The notes under the pieces: model-generated
The model's database searches: none
Seen by the model: the letters and a program-made list of their open reading frames with translations, nothing else
What the model was told of the DNA's origin: nothing
Source: Harmonia axyridis
Lineage: Eukaryota; Arthropoda; Insecta; Coleoptera; Coccinellidae
Direction of reading: 5' to 3'
DNA length: 64,000 bases
Assembly (NCBI RefSeq): GCF_914767665.1
Contig: NC_059504.1
Span: forward strand, 9,240,501 to 9,304,500
Shown here: positions 33,227 through 46,109 of the stretch, piece by piece
How the letters are laid out: each line of letters begins with the position of its first letter
How positions within the stretch are numbered: the stretch's first letter is position 1
Translations under genes and position numbers: made by a program

Positions 33227-35084
33227 TTGCTAAATTGAGTGAGATATCACCTAGTGGGATTTCCAATGGGACAAGTTACAGGCGGTAAAAGTAACATTCA
33301 CAACTGCCCAACAAAATTATTCAGTTTTATCCTCCTGAATCATGCTCAAGATGATATTATGGTTTTATGACTTTATTTATTTTTTTTGCAGCCATCAGAT
33401 ATGTAGCTGAAATACCAATCAGAACGATTGCTCTCAAGTGTTAATCATACACATACATATTATATAATTCCGTTCTATGTTATATTTTATATACTAACAC
33501 GTGTCGCTTTGAAGTTTTTTGTTCATCCTGCTGGCGTTTCGATTGATTTTGCATCATTTATTTGTTGTTTACTCGTGGTTCAATGATAGTGAACCACCAT
33601 ATAGTATATTGTATTGACTTGCTTCGTTCAGCATAGACAAAATACACAATGAATGTTATGGGAAGGTTTGCTTTCTGTTGTGTTATAAGTGGACACCCAC
33701 AATGAGCTTTTTGCGCTAGATTCAAATTATATAGGTAATTATATAGATAGGAGAACGTGTCATAATTTACCTTGAAGCTCGAGTTTATTGTTTTGTAGGA
33801 AACGAAAGAGGTTTTCCGAATTTCATCATACTTTTTTATTCCAAATCTACCATAAACAATTTTTTTTCAGTTCGATTACTTGATTTTTTGACCTTCAGAA
33901 TTCAAGGATCAGGATTTATCGAGTTTTATTTATTCAAATGATTTTTGTACTGAATAATAATTGGTGTCTTGGACAGAAATATTCATAATCTTTCTTCCAA
34001 TTGTATATATTCCGAAACGCAAATTATGAAAAATTCAAGGTGGTTAGAAATTTTTTTCAAATGGAACCCTACGTAATTTTCATAAATCACGTTTCATTAT
34101 TCGAACTGAAATCTCCTTCATTTAGCGCCGAGATCTCACTTCAGAAGGGCTATTACTTATATTATATTGAGTCGATATAATACTGCATTGATTCCCCATT
34201 TCAAGAATACGATCCATGAATTTCGAAGGCAAAATATCAAGGAATTAACATATCTCCCAAATTTGACCACACACAATTATTGAATTCAAAACGTGTATAA
34301 CCAAAATAATTCCATAATCCAAAATAATTTGGAGTATAAAGTTTTGAATAGACCTATCTGCATATGACCCATTTTGAGGAATTTTACCATAACATACTTT
34401 CTCATTCTATTTTTTTCCTGAAAACACCAATTTTTTTCGAAATTCCCAGTAGGATTTGTGCAGAATCACCTTCTAACGAGTATCCATTTATATTCCCAGA
34501 GAAATCGCTTAAAAATATCACTTCGCACAGTGAATCACCATCCAATCTGGACCTTTTTTCCCACTTTCCCTCTCTGCTAGCGTATTTTTCCCAACGATGT
34601 ATCGGCTGCCATTGGGAAGTCCACCAATCCATTTTGGTGGAAAAACAAAAAACGATCTGTCGATTTATCACACATGTGTGCAAATTCGTGCGATAAATCG
34701 TTTTCGGGTTATCTCCCGCCAATGGGATGAGATGTTTAATGAACATCATGAGGGACTGCGAAAGATCATCAATCGCGTATAAATCTTTCTGAGCCGACTG
34801 TACGATCGTCCACGTGATCGTTTCTACTCGCACATAAACTTTCAAAGGGTGAACGGTTATCGACTTGTCCCGAAAACTAACACTTCTGGTGAAATTATTC
34901 GGGAGGCTGCAAGCTTCAAATGACCCCTTTATATATATTAGGGTATTTTAGTATCATTTTAGACTTCTTTTCCATCCTTGGGTCAATTTCGAGACTCTTC
35001 CAAAAGAGATATTTCATTCGAGATTTTCAATGTTTCTCATTGATTATTATCATATTCAAGGATTCAAAAACGTGCACTCAGATT
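33227..35084. other. No gene recognised; open, palindrome-bearing block 34.4-34.86 kb
   Basis: AT-rich to about 34360. From there to 34860 overlapping frames on both strands stay open (147 codons minus, 110 plus) without known motifs. Near 34668-34703 CGATTTATC and GATAAATCG face each other as a perfect 9-bp inverted repeat about 17 bases apart, a possible pair of factor-binding sites. This suggests conserved noncoding sequence more than a gene. Confidence 0.35.
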
Positions 35085-35356
35085 TGTGGGGGTGATAGTA
35101 CATTGAAAAATGAGTATAACTCATGGCCCAAAATAACAATATCGGAAATATAGAAGTGTAATAAAAAAATGTATTTTAAGAACATACATTTATGCACGAA
35201 ATTTCAATCTGGTAACATTCGCCGTTTAAGTTATGCGTAGAAATTTTTTAAATTTTATCAACTTTGGAAGAATATATCTCCCTTTTTATGCATTTTGGGC
35301 CATAAGTTTATTCATCAGAATATACTTATTTTTCAATGTTCTATCATCCCCTGTAT
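35085..35356. mobile_element. Short MITE with about 50-bp terminal inverted repeats
   Basis: GGGTGATAGTACATTGAAAA at the left faces TTTTCAATGTTCTATCATCC at the right. Further in, CATGGCCCAAAAT faces ATTTTGGGCCATAAG. The total is about 270 bp with no coding content. The ends are not sharply defined. Confidence 0.7.
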
Positions 35357-37829
35357 ATAACATTTGGAGTTGAAATTTTTATTGTCCTTACTTTCTCTTG
35401 ATTGTTAAAATTTTAGGTGAAACGATTCTTTCTACAGAAATCTTGAATAGATTCGTCTAGCATCAAGTATTCACAAAAGGCTATGATAAAGAGAATTTCA
35501 TAAAATCTTCATGTTCTCTTGTGTGTTGTCTTGCGATTTTATCCATTATCGAAAGGAGCTTTGTCTTCCCACTTCAATTTACGTAACAAACTTTATCCTG
35601 GTTTACTTAGTGTTCATTTTGAAATTAAAAAAACACTGCTCACTTTGTACTAGGGTTCATTATTTTCTCGTAGGAATCATTGAAAAGACTGGCTTACAGA
35701 ATAAACCAAAAATACCGAATCATTCTTAATTGGAACCTGAGTCTACCGCGTCAGTCATATGAGTAAATTTATGTCAAAATAATTTATTTACATTTTGCGA
35801 TACTGTTTTTGATAGGCTTGTGGACAAACATGTGAAATTTTGATGATATGATAGTGCCTACATCACAGTATTCACCATAATTTCATTCAGTTTGTATGTT
35901 GTGTGTAGCATAGATTTCTCAAAATATGTAAATTTTTAAAATTCGAAGAATATATTGACGTGAACTATAAATTTTTCAAGGGGGTTAATCTTTTGTTTTG
36001 TCGTTAGAATTCGAAAGTTGTTTTATGGAAAGTAAAAGACAAAATGAATAACTGAGACAAAATAGAAAATGATATTTCATTGACTATCTACTAAATATAC
36101 ATTACAATTTAATTGCAAACTCCACAAACTCTTTTTTTTTCTTCGTTTCACTCATCAAACTTCTCCCTCATGTCATATTTCAAGTTTCTAGTCGGGAAGT
36201 ACCTATTAATTTTGATGAGTCTACGAAATAACTAATTTTGTTAGTCCAACATGACGCGACGTTTTGATGGAGAAACTTTAAACTTAAGAAGAATGTTGTA
36301 TTATGACGTTAAAAATAATAGCGACTGTTATGTTTTTATGTTGAATAAACTTTCCGTTATTTGGTTGTTTATTTTTAATTTCTGTCGATTGCTCGAAGAA
36401 GTATGATTGAAGAAATTTCACAACAGGTGCTTTCAGAACTTGGGGAATTTTGAATAAATGAATAATAAATGATGAGATATCGACAAAATTGAAAATGCAG
36501 TAATGAAATTCGAAAACTACATATGTGAATGGCTAAAAAGCCTTTACAATTATATTTTTCGATATATTATCATCATGTTATTTACATTTATATTTCGTTT
36601 ATATAGCGTAACATTATACTTCTTCATAAATTCTATTTGAAATATCTTCCGGTAGTCTCTAAAGAGCGACTAGTTTACTTCTGCATACAATCCACCCTAT
36701 CGTACGTGTCATAAGTGTCATGAATGTGAAGTTCTTCTAAAGATTTATCGAAATAGTCCAAAGCTTGAACAAAACAAACATTTCAATAATATTCAAGTCT
36801 TTTCTGTATACTTCGATAGAATTCTCAAATATTGTGTTCATCTTCAGGACCTCAACTCGACCTCTCCTTAATTTGCATTCAAATTGGAACCTATCAAATC
36901 AATACCCTATTAATCCCATTCGCTCTTCAATTCCTAACCTCCCGGTCGAATAAAAATTGGGCGCATCTTACTTCCGTCGCCACATCGACTTCTGTATATA
37001 AGAAAGAGGCAGGATAACGACGATTTAACGATGCCACAATGCCATTTTGGAATCAATCACCTCTAGGGTCAGTCGGAATCGCAAGCCAGTTTATGGGGCC
37101 CTTCTGCAGATGGCGAGAGAGCTTAGGGGAAATTTACGGAAACCGAAAACCATCATTCTGTCGCTGTATAAGCGCTGGCTCAGATGGATCTCTCTCAATC
37201 AAAGTTGCTGCGTCTATCATTATAGGCTTCTCTGGAAGCTTCGATGGACCGGAGATCTCGTATCGTGGAATATTTTTGGCACCGTTTACGTTTTCTGTCC
37301 CGAAAGGACACAGAGAAAGGGATAGTCAATTGGTTGTTTTATTCTGTTATGTATTTTTGCGGTAGACTCGTTATTTTGATATTTCATTTATGGTTTCGAC
37401 GAAAAGAAGTTTTTTAGATTTGTATAACGTTTTTCTATGTTTCCGTGGCGTTTGTCCCAACCCAGGCAGTTTAGAATTTATTGAAGAAGAAATAAAGACA
37501 TCCTGCGAAAATTAAAGAAAAAATTTCTATTTAATGCGACACATTTTTTTTATTCTACCCTTAATTGCTCCTACTCTTGGTTTTCTTGGTTGTTCACTTT
37601 TAGATCTTCGAAAATTTCTCCCCTTTCAATTCTCAACTTCATCCTGATGCTCGTCATTGCTTGCTTTAACCTTTGTCTTTTTTATTTATTCCTATACTCC
37701 TCAATACTTCATTTCATACTTTGCCTTTGTCGGCCTCTTCGTGTTCCTGGCCTTATAACCATATTATCAGCGAAGAAACACAGTGACATTCAGCCCTCCC
37801 AATGTTTCTGTATCGTTTCAGTTCCACTG
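35357..37829. other. No gene recognised; GC-rich block 36.9-37.33 kb
   Basis: AT-rich apart from 36880-37330, where GC content rises and two overlapping plus frames of 108 and 92 codons are open. A TATATAAG word at 36996 precedes them. Neither frame shows a recognised domain, and both being open suggests composition rather than coding. Confidence 0.35.
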
Positions 37830-38334
37830 CAAGACTGTGGCAATTCCCAAAAGAAACGGAAGAAACCTCAAATGGTTTCAATCCACAAGGATGACAGATT
37901 TTTACAGAACTACCGCCTGGTCAGTCTTCTCTCTTGCATAACAAAGATAACGAAAACGATCCTTCTGGAAATATTGAAGGCAGTAACGAAAAACAAAGAT
38001 CATACAGATAGATCAAAGCCAATACTCCAATGTGAAAGATGTAATGGAACACATCAGAGATGGATTTAATCGCAAACATGTCATAGAATGTCACTTGGAC
38101 GTGACCAAAGCGTTTGATAATATATGCTGGTTTTCCATGGATCTACTTGTAGTTTCTTACTTGTGTTCTTGCCAGTTTGGAGCGAAAGTTCTGTCTTCAG
38201 AGAGGGTACTCTCAGCGGGAGTTCCGCAAGGATCTCTGCTATCACCGATATTGTTCACATTCTATTTAACCGACATACCGAAAAAGGAAATATCCCAACG
38301 AATACGTCGTATGTTCTGTAGAAAGATCGAATGA
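37830..38334 (+). pseudogene. Jockey-like reverse transcriptase fragment
   Basis: A conceptual reading over at least one frameshift gives DDRFLQNYRLVSLLSCITKI (the start of the RT fingers), then HIRDGFNRKHVIECHLDVTK and AFDNICWFSMDLLV with the first catalytic Asp, and VLSAGVPQGSLLSPILFTFY. The FADD motif and everything beyond are missing. The sequence is more diverged than the LINE at 11251 and is an old remnant. Confidence 0.8.
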
Positions 38335-39668
38335 AAAAATCAGAAACAGTATCGGACTTAGCACTCCTCCCTGTCTTGAACAATCCTGGTTTTATTTATT
38401 CCAAATTGCTCCCGCCGAATGAGTTCTCTCTCCCCTTTTCTCCAATATTTCCATAATAAACTCAAGTAACCAATATTCCCATCAGATACCCAAGCCCAAC
38501 AAATAATCATGAGAAATGGACCTTATCAGGAAGGCGCCTAGCTTGGGAATCTTCCTTTTTTTTCGCCCTATTTTATACCCCACTATATCCCCCGGGTTCA
38601 TTCTGGATAATCTCAGTCTCCCAACATATATCAACGGTGATGTTTCTCAATTGATAATGAGACAAGTTTTATAAGAAATATCTGAGGAGACCGAATTGAA
38701 TGTAGAAGATAATGGTGAAAAACGAGATAGTGGGATGAACTCGAGCTCCGTGAAAAAAAAAGACGGCGTATTTTTGGCTCCGGACCAGGATGCAGTTCGT
38801 GCTTTCTATGGATCGAGATTTGTGGTGAAACTCTGCTTCGTCGTTGGTGATGATCTCGCTGTTTAGGGCTTGTTTACATAAAAACTCACACTTACTGGGA
38901 TGAAAACGTTTTGCCTGGAGATATTTGGAGGCAAGGTCATAAATGTGAATTTATTTTATTATGTACTCTTTGTGAAATTGACAATATTTGTTGGTGGTTT
39001 GCTGTCGGCGAGATAAAGTTTTTGAAATTGAATATTTATCATGACAGACAATTGTGAAAGTGGATTTTTTCAAGTTCGGTTGAAATGTCTGAAAGTTGAG
39101 GGGTTTCCAAACAGTTATGAATATTTCAACAAATACTTACAGCATAGTTAGGGAAAAACACTATTTATTTGAATGATACTTGGTTTTTCTTATTTTTCAT
39201 ATTGAAGAAGCTAATTTTTCAAAAAATAAAAAAATTAAATGTGTAGGAGACAGTATTTGTCCGCTTTTTAGAGCATTTCACAGTAACTCTATGACAAGAA
39301 TAAGACCCCCCTCGAAATTGTCTCGAAGCCCCAGAAAACTTCCAAACTTCGATTTTCTTCGAGCTTTTCGTGTATACGGGGTGTTGAGGATTATTTTGAC
39401 ATACAAGTCTCATTTCTCTGTGGGCAATTTGACAGTACAACGATGAAAAATATACTGAGGGTCACAATCTCATATTTGATTAGTTATTATTTCGATATTT
39501 GAGGTTTAATGTTTTCTTTAATGATAGAAATTTTGATACTCCTTCTTTCAACCATTTTTGTCATAATGAAAAGTTATTTGCATAAAATATTTTCATGTGG
39601 GCAGGGACCATACGGTAGATCCTAGGAAAAATAGTCATATGGAGTACCTCTCCTGGAATCAAACGAGT
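38335..39668. other. No recognisable gene or element
   Basis: Mixed composition. The part just downstream of the RT fragment may be unrecognised retrotransposon sequence. Nothing else is supported. Confidence 0.4.
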
Positions 39669-39790
39669 ATACTGGGTGTATCGTCAAAAATCAGCTCACG
39701 AAATTTTTTCTTGACGGATACCCAGTGATCTACCGGCATAGCGACGGGGTCCAAGGGGCAGAGCCCCTTCGGCGAGCAAAGCGAGTTGAT
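39669..39790. repeat. Two adjacent hairpins, possibly a transposon end
   Basis: ACTGGGTGTATCGTCAAAAA (39669-39690 region) faces TTTCTTGACGGATACCCAGT ending near 39726. About 25 bp further, AAGGGGC and GCCCCTT form a tight 7-bp GC stem with a 3-base loop, followed by CGGCGAGCAAAGCGAG. A terminal GC-rich hairpin of this kind is seen at the 3' ends of Helitron-type elements, but no CTRR end or Rep/helicase is visible. Confidence 0.45.
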
Positions 39791-40423
39791 ATAATATGAT
39801 GCAAAGTAAAGGTTATTGATGCAAAAGATCCACAAACAAAACTGGTATTCTTATATAAAGCTTTTAAATCTCTCTGAAACCCATTTGATTGAATTCGAGG
39901 AAATATTGAGCCTGCAATTAACCTAGAATGAAATAACTAATCGAAATGAAAGCGCACAATATGCAATTGAATTCGCTTCAACCGACACTATTCCCCAAAT
40001 CAGTATTAAATGTATTAACAACAAATGATAATTCAATAACAATTTCATACAATCGAAAGGATGTATGTTTTACATGGCGCGTTGCTGTGACTCAATAAGT
40101 CCATCACGAGAGCCATCTATCGATTTTACCCAAAATGCAAATTTCCGAAATTATCTGAATCCGAGCTTTAAATTGAATGTGATCAGATCTTTGAAATGGC
40201 TTTGGAATGCCTCTTTATTGGCATAGTGTTGGAATTTGAAACTTTAGCCACAAAATGTATTCTTTCGCTCTTGACCAGCATAACTTGACTTTCTCTGTTT
40301 GTATGAGATAAAATGATCCTGAACTTAATCTGTAGTGAGTGGCAAATAGTAATCCAAAGCCAACTCCTATGTTCATTCATTTATAAAGTCCGTTCAGTCT
40401 TCATTATTTCATTAGTGAAGACT
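39791..40423. other. No recognisable gene or element
   Basis: AT-rich sequence between two palindromic elements. Nothing identified. Confidence 0.45.
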
Positions 40424-40530
40424 AGTATATTGTGCAACAAGTGGGAAAGTCCAACTTTTCTTTCGAGTGGGGAGTGTGCGCAAACACACAAGCGAGAAAA
40501 GGACTTTCTCCACATGTTGCACATTATACT
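40424..40530. repeat. Palindrome (hairpin element 3)
   Basis: AGTATATTGTGCAACAAGTG faces CACATGTTGCACATTATACT; GGGAAAGTCC faces GGACTTTCTC; and CTTTTCTTTCGAG faces AGCGAGAAAAGG. The centre is GTGTGCGCAAACACAC. It is about 107 bp, nearly all paired. Like elements 1 and 4 it has TATA-rich outer ends and a GAG/CTC-rich core. Confidence 0.75.
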
Positions 40531-41968
40531 TCTCCTATAACTGCACAAATTTCAATAATTCAAGTAACGGACTTGATTCAAATGAAAATGGCCTTCGTTG
40601 ACAGTATGTGCTAATTTATTGCGTTTCCATAGAAACGACTCAGGAGCCCGATTTCATTGGTCTACCAAGCGGGGTGTGGGCAAAGTGCTGTGAGAAATAA
40701 TATTTCTCACACTATTAGCAATATATAGTTTTGAAATTGAGTAAGCTATGAAGAATACGCTACTTTTCATAGCAGTTGTAGGAAAAAATATTTCCTCTTT
40801 GACATAATTGACAAAACACTAAATATTCGCCGATTCATTTCAAAGAGCGAATATTTTCAGTTCAGAGCCTAGCACAAAAATGTTTTTTGACATATCGTGA
40901 GTCCATAGATCACTCCCCAAAATAACAAGTGTCCCAGTTCAGTTCAGCTCATATGTGATTGTCTGCCGCGGTCGAAACACATATGTGGGAGAAGAAAAAT
41001 AGTGCCGGAATATATAGAATGCGCAATGTTCCAGCGTGCAATGTGAAAGCATTAAATATCAGAGCTAGCCAAGCACTCTATGCATAATTCATCTCGAGAC
41101 GGAGCCTCACGATGGCGCGTCGTTGAAGCTGGGGGGTCATTAATGTGTGACAGACCCCTCTGTTCTTCTGTTTCCGACTCGTAATACGGCCTTAGGCCTG
41201 CGAAATACTAGTATCATAAATGACGGCAGTGGGTTGAATTACTTCTGTTAGTTTTAAAGATCGTATATCGTTTCCCATTTTATAATTTTTGTGTGTGTTC
41301 ATGCCGAAACAAAAATTTTGTCGAATAAACTGGTAGAATGTCTACAATTATAAAAAAGCAGTTGAAAAAATGAAAATGAAAAAAAATTAATGTCAGCAGA
41401 TCACAATTATAAGCCAAAATTGCTTCTTTATTGAATTAGTGCAATAAACGAGTTCTTTAGTGTATTCCTATTATATCACAGTATACATATGTGTGTTGCC
41501 TAGGAATTGCTTTCTTATGTTTAATGCTTGTATAGTGATCTCAATGTTTGGTTTCGTTTTATTTGTGAAAGGTTCTACTGAAAAAGTGATTCACTACATA
41601 CACAATTTCTTATAATTGCATCACAACTCTAATAACGAAAAGCTCTTCTTCTTGTAAGCTATCAATCTTAAGAAACGGCATATTCAAATTTTGAGATTTT
41701 GCACGCTTTTAAGTGCATCAAACCAGAATTAAGTAGGTATATTTTGTTGTTGAAAGATTCAGAATGGCGAATGCGCCGGTTACAATGTGTATCACAAATT
41801 CAATTGTTTATGTATATTATTCCTCCATATCTGTATATGTTACAGAGTGTTAAGAAATAAATGCCGATGTTTTAAGGGGACGAATCCATGTCCTGAACAA
41901 AAATATTTAGAATTTTATTCGAAAAGTTCCATTCAATAGGGTTTGTATGTTTCACCCCCCCATTAGAT
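40531..41968. other. No gene recognised; GC-richer block 40.9-41.21 kb
   Basis: From about 40900 to 41210 the composition rises, with CCGCGGTCG, GGCGCGTCG and TACGGCCTTAGGCC words. No useful open frame is present, so regulatory or untranslated sequence is more likely than coding. The word GAATGGCGAATGCGCCG at 41762 recurs at 56.0, 56.2 and 57.6 kb. Confidence 0.35.
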
Positions 41969-42215
41969 TAGGGATTCACGGTTATTCAAGCTACTTAATT
42001 GATATTCAAGCTACCTGAGTTGAGCTTGACTTGGAATCAACTCAAGTTAAAGTCAAGTAGTAGTTTTTAATGTCAAATTAAGTATTTATTTCTTAAATAC
42101 TTTACGTTGAAAAACTACTAGGTACTTGACTTGAATTTGAGTTGAGCTCAACTCAAGTAGCTTGAATATCAAATCGAATTGCTTGAACATTAAGTCGAGT
42201 AGCTTGAAGCCCTAC
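41969..42215 (+). mobile_element. MITE rich in CAAGCTACTT, complete copy
   Basis: The left end is TAGGGATTCACGG and the right end is CTTGAAGCCCTA, giving a short TAGGG(A/C)TTCA terminal inverted repeat. The interior is made of repeated AAGTAGCTTG and GAGTTGAGCTCAACTC-like words that can fold on themselves. The TAGGG ends recall hAT elements, but I see no clear 8-bp target duplication. A partial relative lies at the start of the window. Confidence 0.6.
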
Positions 42216-44282
42216 AGAAGATAACAAAAAACAAAGTATAGATAGCTTTATTTTTGTAAAATATGCTCACAAAATGTCATTTTTTCGATTCTTCTGCAAT
42301 TTCAGGATAAAATTTACGCTCCCTATAAACATTTACACTTATTCGAAAACACTTCTGCTGGTAATCATAATAATAAATCAGTTAAACAAGCAATATAATT
42401 AGTGAAACTTCAATCATCATATTTGATTGTTGACATTACCGCATTTGAAACTACTGTTATATGAGAATAAACTGACAAATGAAGAGAAATGAATCACATT
42501 CAAATCTGAATTGGCTACACGAATTCAAATAATGATTCGTTATACATTCAACGATATTATTGTAGTTATTACATTTCAGAGAGATCGATAGATCGACAAA
42601 AAGGTGTTCCAGCTTGTTTTTCACTGTTTCTCTGTGTATACGGCTCAAAATGAATTCAAATAAGTTTAATGAGTCTGTGTTAACAATGCTCAAGATGTTT
42701 TCACTTTGATGAAATTATTTTGTTCCTTTTTCGACTTGGAGAATACTCTTCATTACAGAAACGTGGAATTTTGCGTCGTAGTTCGTTTTCAAGGAATGAT
42801 ATCGAATTTTTGTCGGTTGAAGACATTTCTATTTCGACGGAACATTGCTTTATTAAGATAGTATCTCATCAGTTGATGTATTTAATTGACTACAGACGGC
42901 AATTTTGTTCTCATAAAGTATTTCCTTCAAGATCCAGGCAACGACTCATAACTTCGAAAGTATCCTTCAATTGTATGATTCAACTTTTATTTTACGCTTC
43001 GTATTTGCAGTTTCAGCTCATAGATAGTTCTCATCAACTATATTATGAGTATTTTTTATTGTTTAGGGAATAGTTTCGTATTTTAATACACCTCAGATCA
43101 TTACGCTATTCCGAATTTACTATCAATTCTTGTTGATATGAATTCTATTAAAAGGATTCAAGTTATTTCCTTTCTGGTTTTGAGTTTTACTAATAGTTGT
43201 TTCAATACGGAAATAATGAGATGAATTCAATGAAATTTTGTTTTGTGTTTTTGAGGTTCTCGAATAATGAGATAAATCTGTACACCAGAAATAGTGAAGC
43301 TCATTAGTGGTACAATAATCTGCATGAAACCGACAAAGCATCACTGTCTAGAATACGATTTCAGCGATTCGAGAGCGACATTCTTGATCGACTATGGTAT
43401 TATGTTATTAATAGTAACCAATGCCACAAAATCAAATGAACATATCTGACTGAAAGCATACGTTGTGTACCGAGGGGATGATGTTAATCAGGATCAAATA
43501 AAGCATATATAGCTTCATTGACATGAGTGGAGTAACAGGGAGATAACTCATTTCATAACAAAACATAGGAACCGACAGAAACGAACTTGACATCGGCAGT
43601 AACAAATAGCGGTATCTATCAGAAATACATTTTTTGATCGCTCGAATAGAGAGATATGTCATAGTGGCCTGTTCAGATGTATCTATTTTCAAATTTAATT
43701 CTTACAGTATGATTTAACTAAAGAACTTAGGAATAATAAAGTTTTTTTGAAAGAAATATGTCCATATTAGCGTCCAAAATTATGTTTTGCTGATTTATTC
43801 AAAACTATAAAACTTTGCAAGTAGTGAAAAAATAACAATCTGTTATGAATTCAATAGAATTTTTCGTTTCATAGAACTGAAAATATTACGTAATTTGCTG
43901 AACATAAAGAAAGAAAATATGGGGATTAGGCCAGTGATATTAAACTGTCCATCGCTAGTACTTCGATTACAACTCATATGTTAATGACAGACTTTTTCTA
44001 TTCACAAAATTAAAATTTCCACGTCTAATTCAAATTTTTCTCGTTGAGAAAAGAAAAAAGAATTCATGAAGTTCAGAAGTTCATTTCTTAAATCTATAAC
44101 TGTTTTTAGTCTGAGATTAGTCGTTGTTGTGAGTGTAGGAGGCACATTCGAAAGAAATAGGATAAATTAGAACGAATAATACGTTAAGAACAAAACAACG
44201 ACATCCTTCAACGTTTATCGATTTTCTTATTAAATTCTTGTGTTCAGAATTAGTGGAGCGTTATTTACAAGCACCTACATGT
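42216..44282. other. No recognisable gene or element
   Basis: AT-rich. A 117-codon plus frame (42720-43073) and an 86-codon minus frame (43432-43692) are open without recognisable motifs. Confidence 0.45.
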
Positions 44283-44363
44283 CATTGACTATAAAGTTGG
44301 AGTGAATTCCATGAACTGGATGTGCTATAACAGTTCCATCAACCTAAAGTTTATAGTCAAATG
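44283..44363. repeat. Short palindrome (hairpin element 5)
   Basis: CATTGACTATAAAGTTG faces AAGTTTATAGTCAAATG, and CCATGAAC faces GTTCCAT. The arms are about 30 bp around a 16-base loop. It lies 60 bp upstream of a possible first coding exon. Confidence 0.6.
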
Positions 44364-44425
44364 CAGTACGTCAATAATGACGCCCTCGTTTCCGGGCAAG
44401 TTTTTGCTATACTGAAGATTTCTCG

Positions 44426-44480
44426 ATGGCGCTGTCTGATAATCAACAATTTCTTGCCTCCCTGTTGAGGCTTTTAGTAG
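44426..44480 (+). other. Candidate short coding exon with consensus donor
   Basis: An ATG at 44426 opens MALSDNQQFLASLLRLLV and is followed by a consensus donor GTGAGT at 44481. A good acceptor (TTTTTTTACAG) ends at 44874, and joining to it keeps the frame for ten more codons before a stop. The product of under 30 residues has no recognised match. It may be an upstream ORF or the leader of a transcript, or chance. The stretch from 44364 to 45045 otherwise shows nothing. Confidence 0.2.
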
Positions 44481-45045
44481 GTGAGTAGGACGAGTTGGAG
44501 AGGATTCATTAATACAAAAAATATTTTTATTGAATATGAATAATTTCTTTATATTTGATCATTGAATGCTCTCAATTCTAAATATAAAATAAAATCAAAT
44601 CAATTTTTCAAGGATATTCACTTGTGAATACACTCAGTTGACATGTTTCTCGTTATAACAAATTTGAAAAAGTAACCTTGATATTTTACTTCAAACTGAG
44701 GTTTGAGAATTGAGAAATGTTTCGTTTTTGACTTCATGAAGAAAATGAATAACAATCCAGAAAAGAAAAAATAATTTCTATTGATCACTAAAACAATCTG
44801 CGTGCTCTAGTGATTACAAATATTACATTATTATCTTTGAATTTCCTAAAACTAATATATGCATTTTTTTACAGGTAAGGAAATATTCTTATCGTGCTTT
44901 TCCTAAGTTCCTATCGCATATCTGTCTGAGTAAGTATTCAAAATCAATTTTGAAGATTTTGCGACTATTCCAACAGGAATATATTCCATATAAATAATTT
45001 CAAGTGATTTTTGAGACAATTTATATATTAGTATATTTTGACGAC

Positions 45046-45759
45046 AATGTTTCCAAGTATGTCTTGATCACTTTCGCAAAATGGGGTCGAGTATTTTTTA
45101 CTGTAAAATCACCTCGTTGTATTGCGGCCATTTGTCATTCAATGCTCGGATCAAACGCATTAATTGCGTTCGATAACGATCGCCTGTGATTATTTCAGTC
45201 GGTTTTAACAACTCATATTAAATTACACAGAGCTGGTCCCACCAAATACTGAGCATGACCATGGAACCGGGATATCGCCATGATTTTCTACACTTGGGAT
45301 TATCGTAATGAACCCATTTTTCATCCCCAGTCACAATGCGATGCAGAAATCCCTTCCGTCTTTGCCTTGCAACCAGCTGTTCACAAGCTAACAAACGTCG
45401 TTCAACATCTCTTGGCGTCAACTCATACGGCGTCCAATTTCCTTGTTCCTGAATCATTCCCATGACTTTCAGGCATCCTTAAATGGTTTATTGCGCCCCT
45501 CTCAATGATCCTCCCAATTTAAGTTGCGTTTGACACCCTTCTTGATCAAGTAATGTCACCAATTCTACATCTTCGATAACCTTCTCTCTTCCACCGCCAT
45601 GCTGGTCTTCGACGTCAAACTCACCGTTCTTTCACTTATATCGGCCTCACCATAGGTATTTGAGAGCTTTCGATGGGCCTCAGCCGCAGATTTCTTCATA
45701 TTAAAGCAGAAAATTCAAACTTCCAGCCAATGACGAGAATTTGGCTCGTAAGCTGACAT
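45046..45759 (-). pseudogene. mariner transposase pseudogene, N-terminal two thirds
   Basis: The start codon lies at 45759. An 81-codon open piece (45218-45463) reads MGMIQEQGNWTPYELTPRDV, ERRLLACEQLVARQRRKGFL and HRIVTGDEKWVHYDNPKCRK, holding the first catalytic Asp in VTGDEKW, then MLSIWWDQLCV. Upstream the sequence is frameshifted. The region with the third catalytic Asp is absent. Confidence 0.87.
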
Positions 45760-45925
45760 GTTCAATCGAGAATAACTTTATGATGTAGACACAAATCAAG
45801 TAATATTTCGATGGCGTTATGTTTACAAATACCTAAGCCTAATCGTATGACATCATGATTCATTTATTTCGTCTACTACTCACTGCTTCAGCCAACTATT
45901 GCAAAACGGCGGAAGCGAAGTTGTA
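45046..45925 (-). mobile_element. irritans-type mariner, truncated at the 3' side
   Basis: The right end has CGGCGGAAGCGAAGTTGTAC, the same terminal repeat as at 23275. The left side stops abruptly at about 45046, within the region coding for the KTYL stretch. The last third of the element and its second terminal repeat are lost. Confidence 0.85.
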
Positions 45926-46109
45926 CACAACAAGGATTATTATATAGGATTGAAAAAAATTCCATTGTATGTCCATTGCAGAAACTTCCTCGAATTCAGC
46001 AGGACCAGAAGGCGCATCACGATATTTTTTCAATTATCGAAAATCTGTCAGGTGTAATAGCCCCCGACATTAATAATAAAAAGTTTCGAAGTCGAGACAA
46101 CAATCAATT
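45926..46109. other. Short spacer, nothing recognised
   Basis: AT-rich sequence between the mariner and the GC-rich block beginning at about 46110. Confidence 0.4.

Noticed and set aside
37039..37365. 108-codon plus frame in the GC-rich block
   Set aside because: A second frame over the same bases is also open and neither has a motif. Composition explains both.
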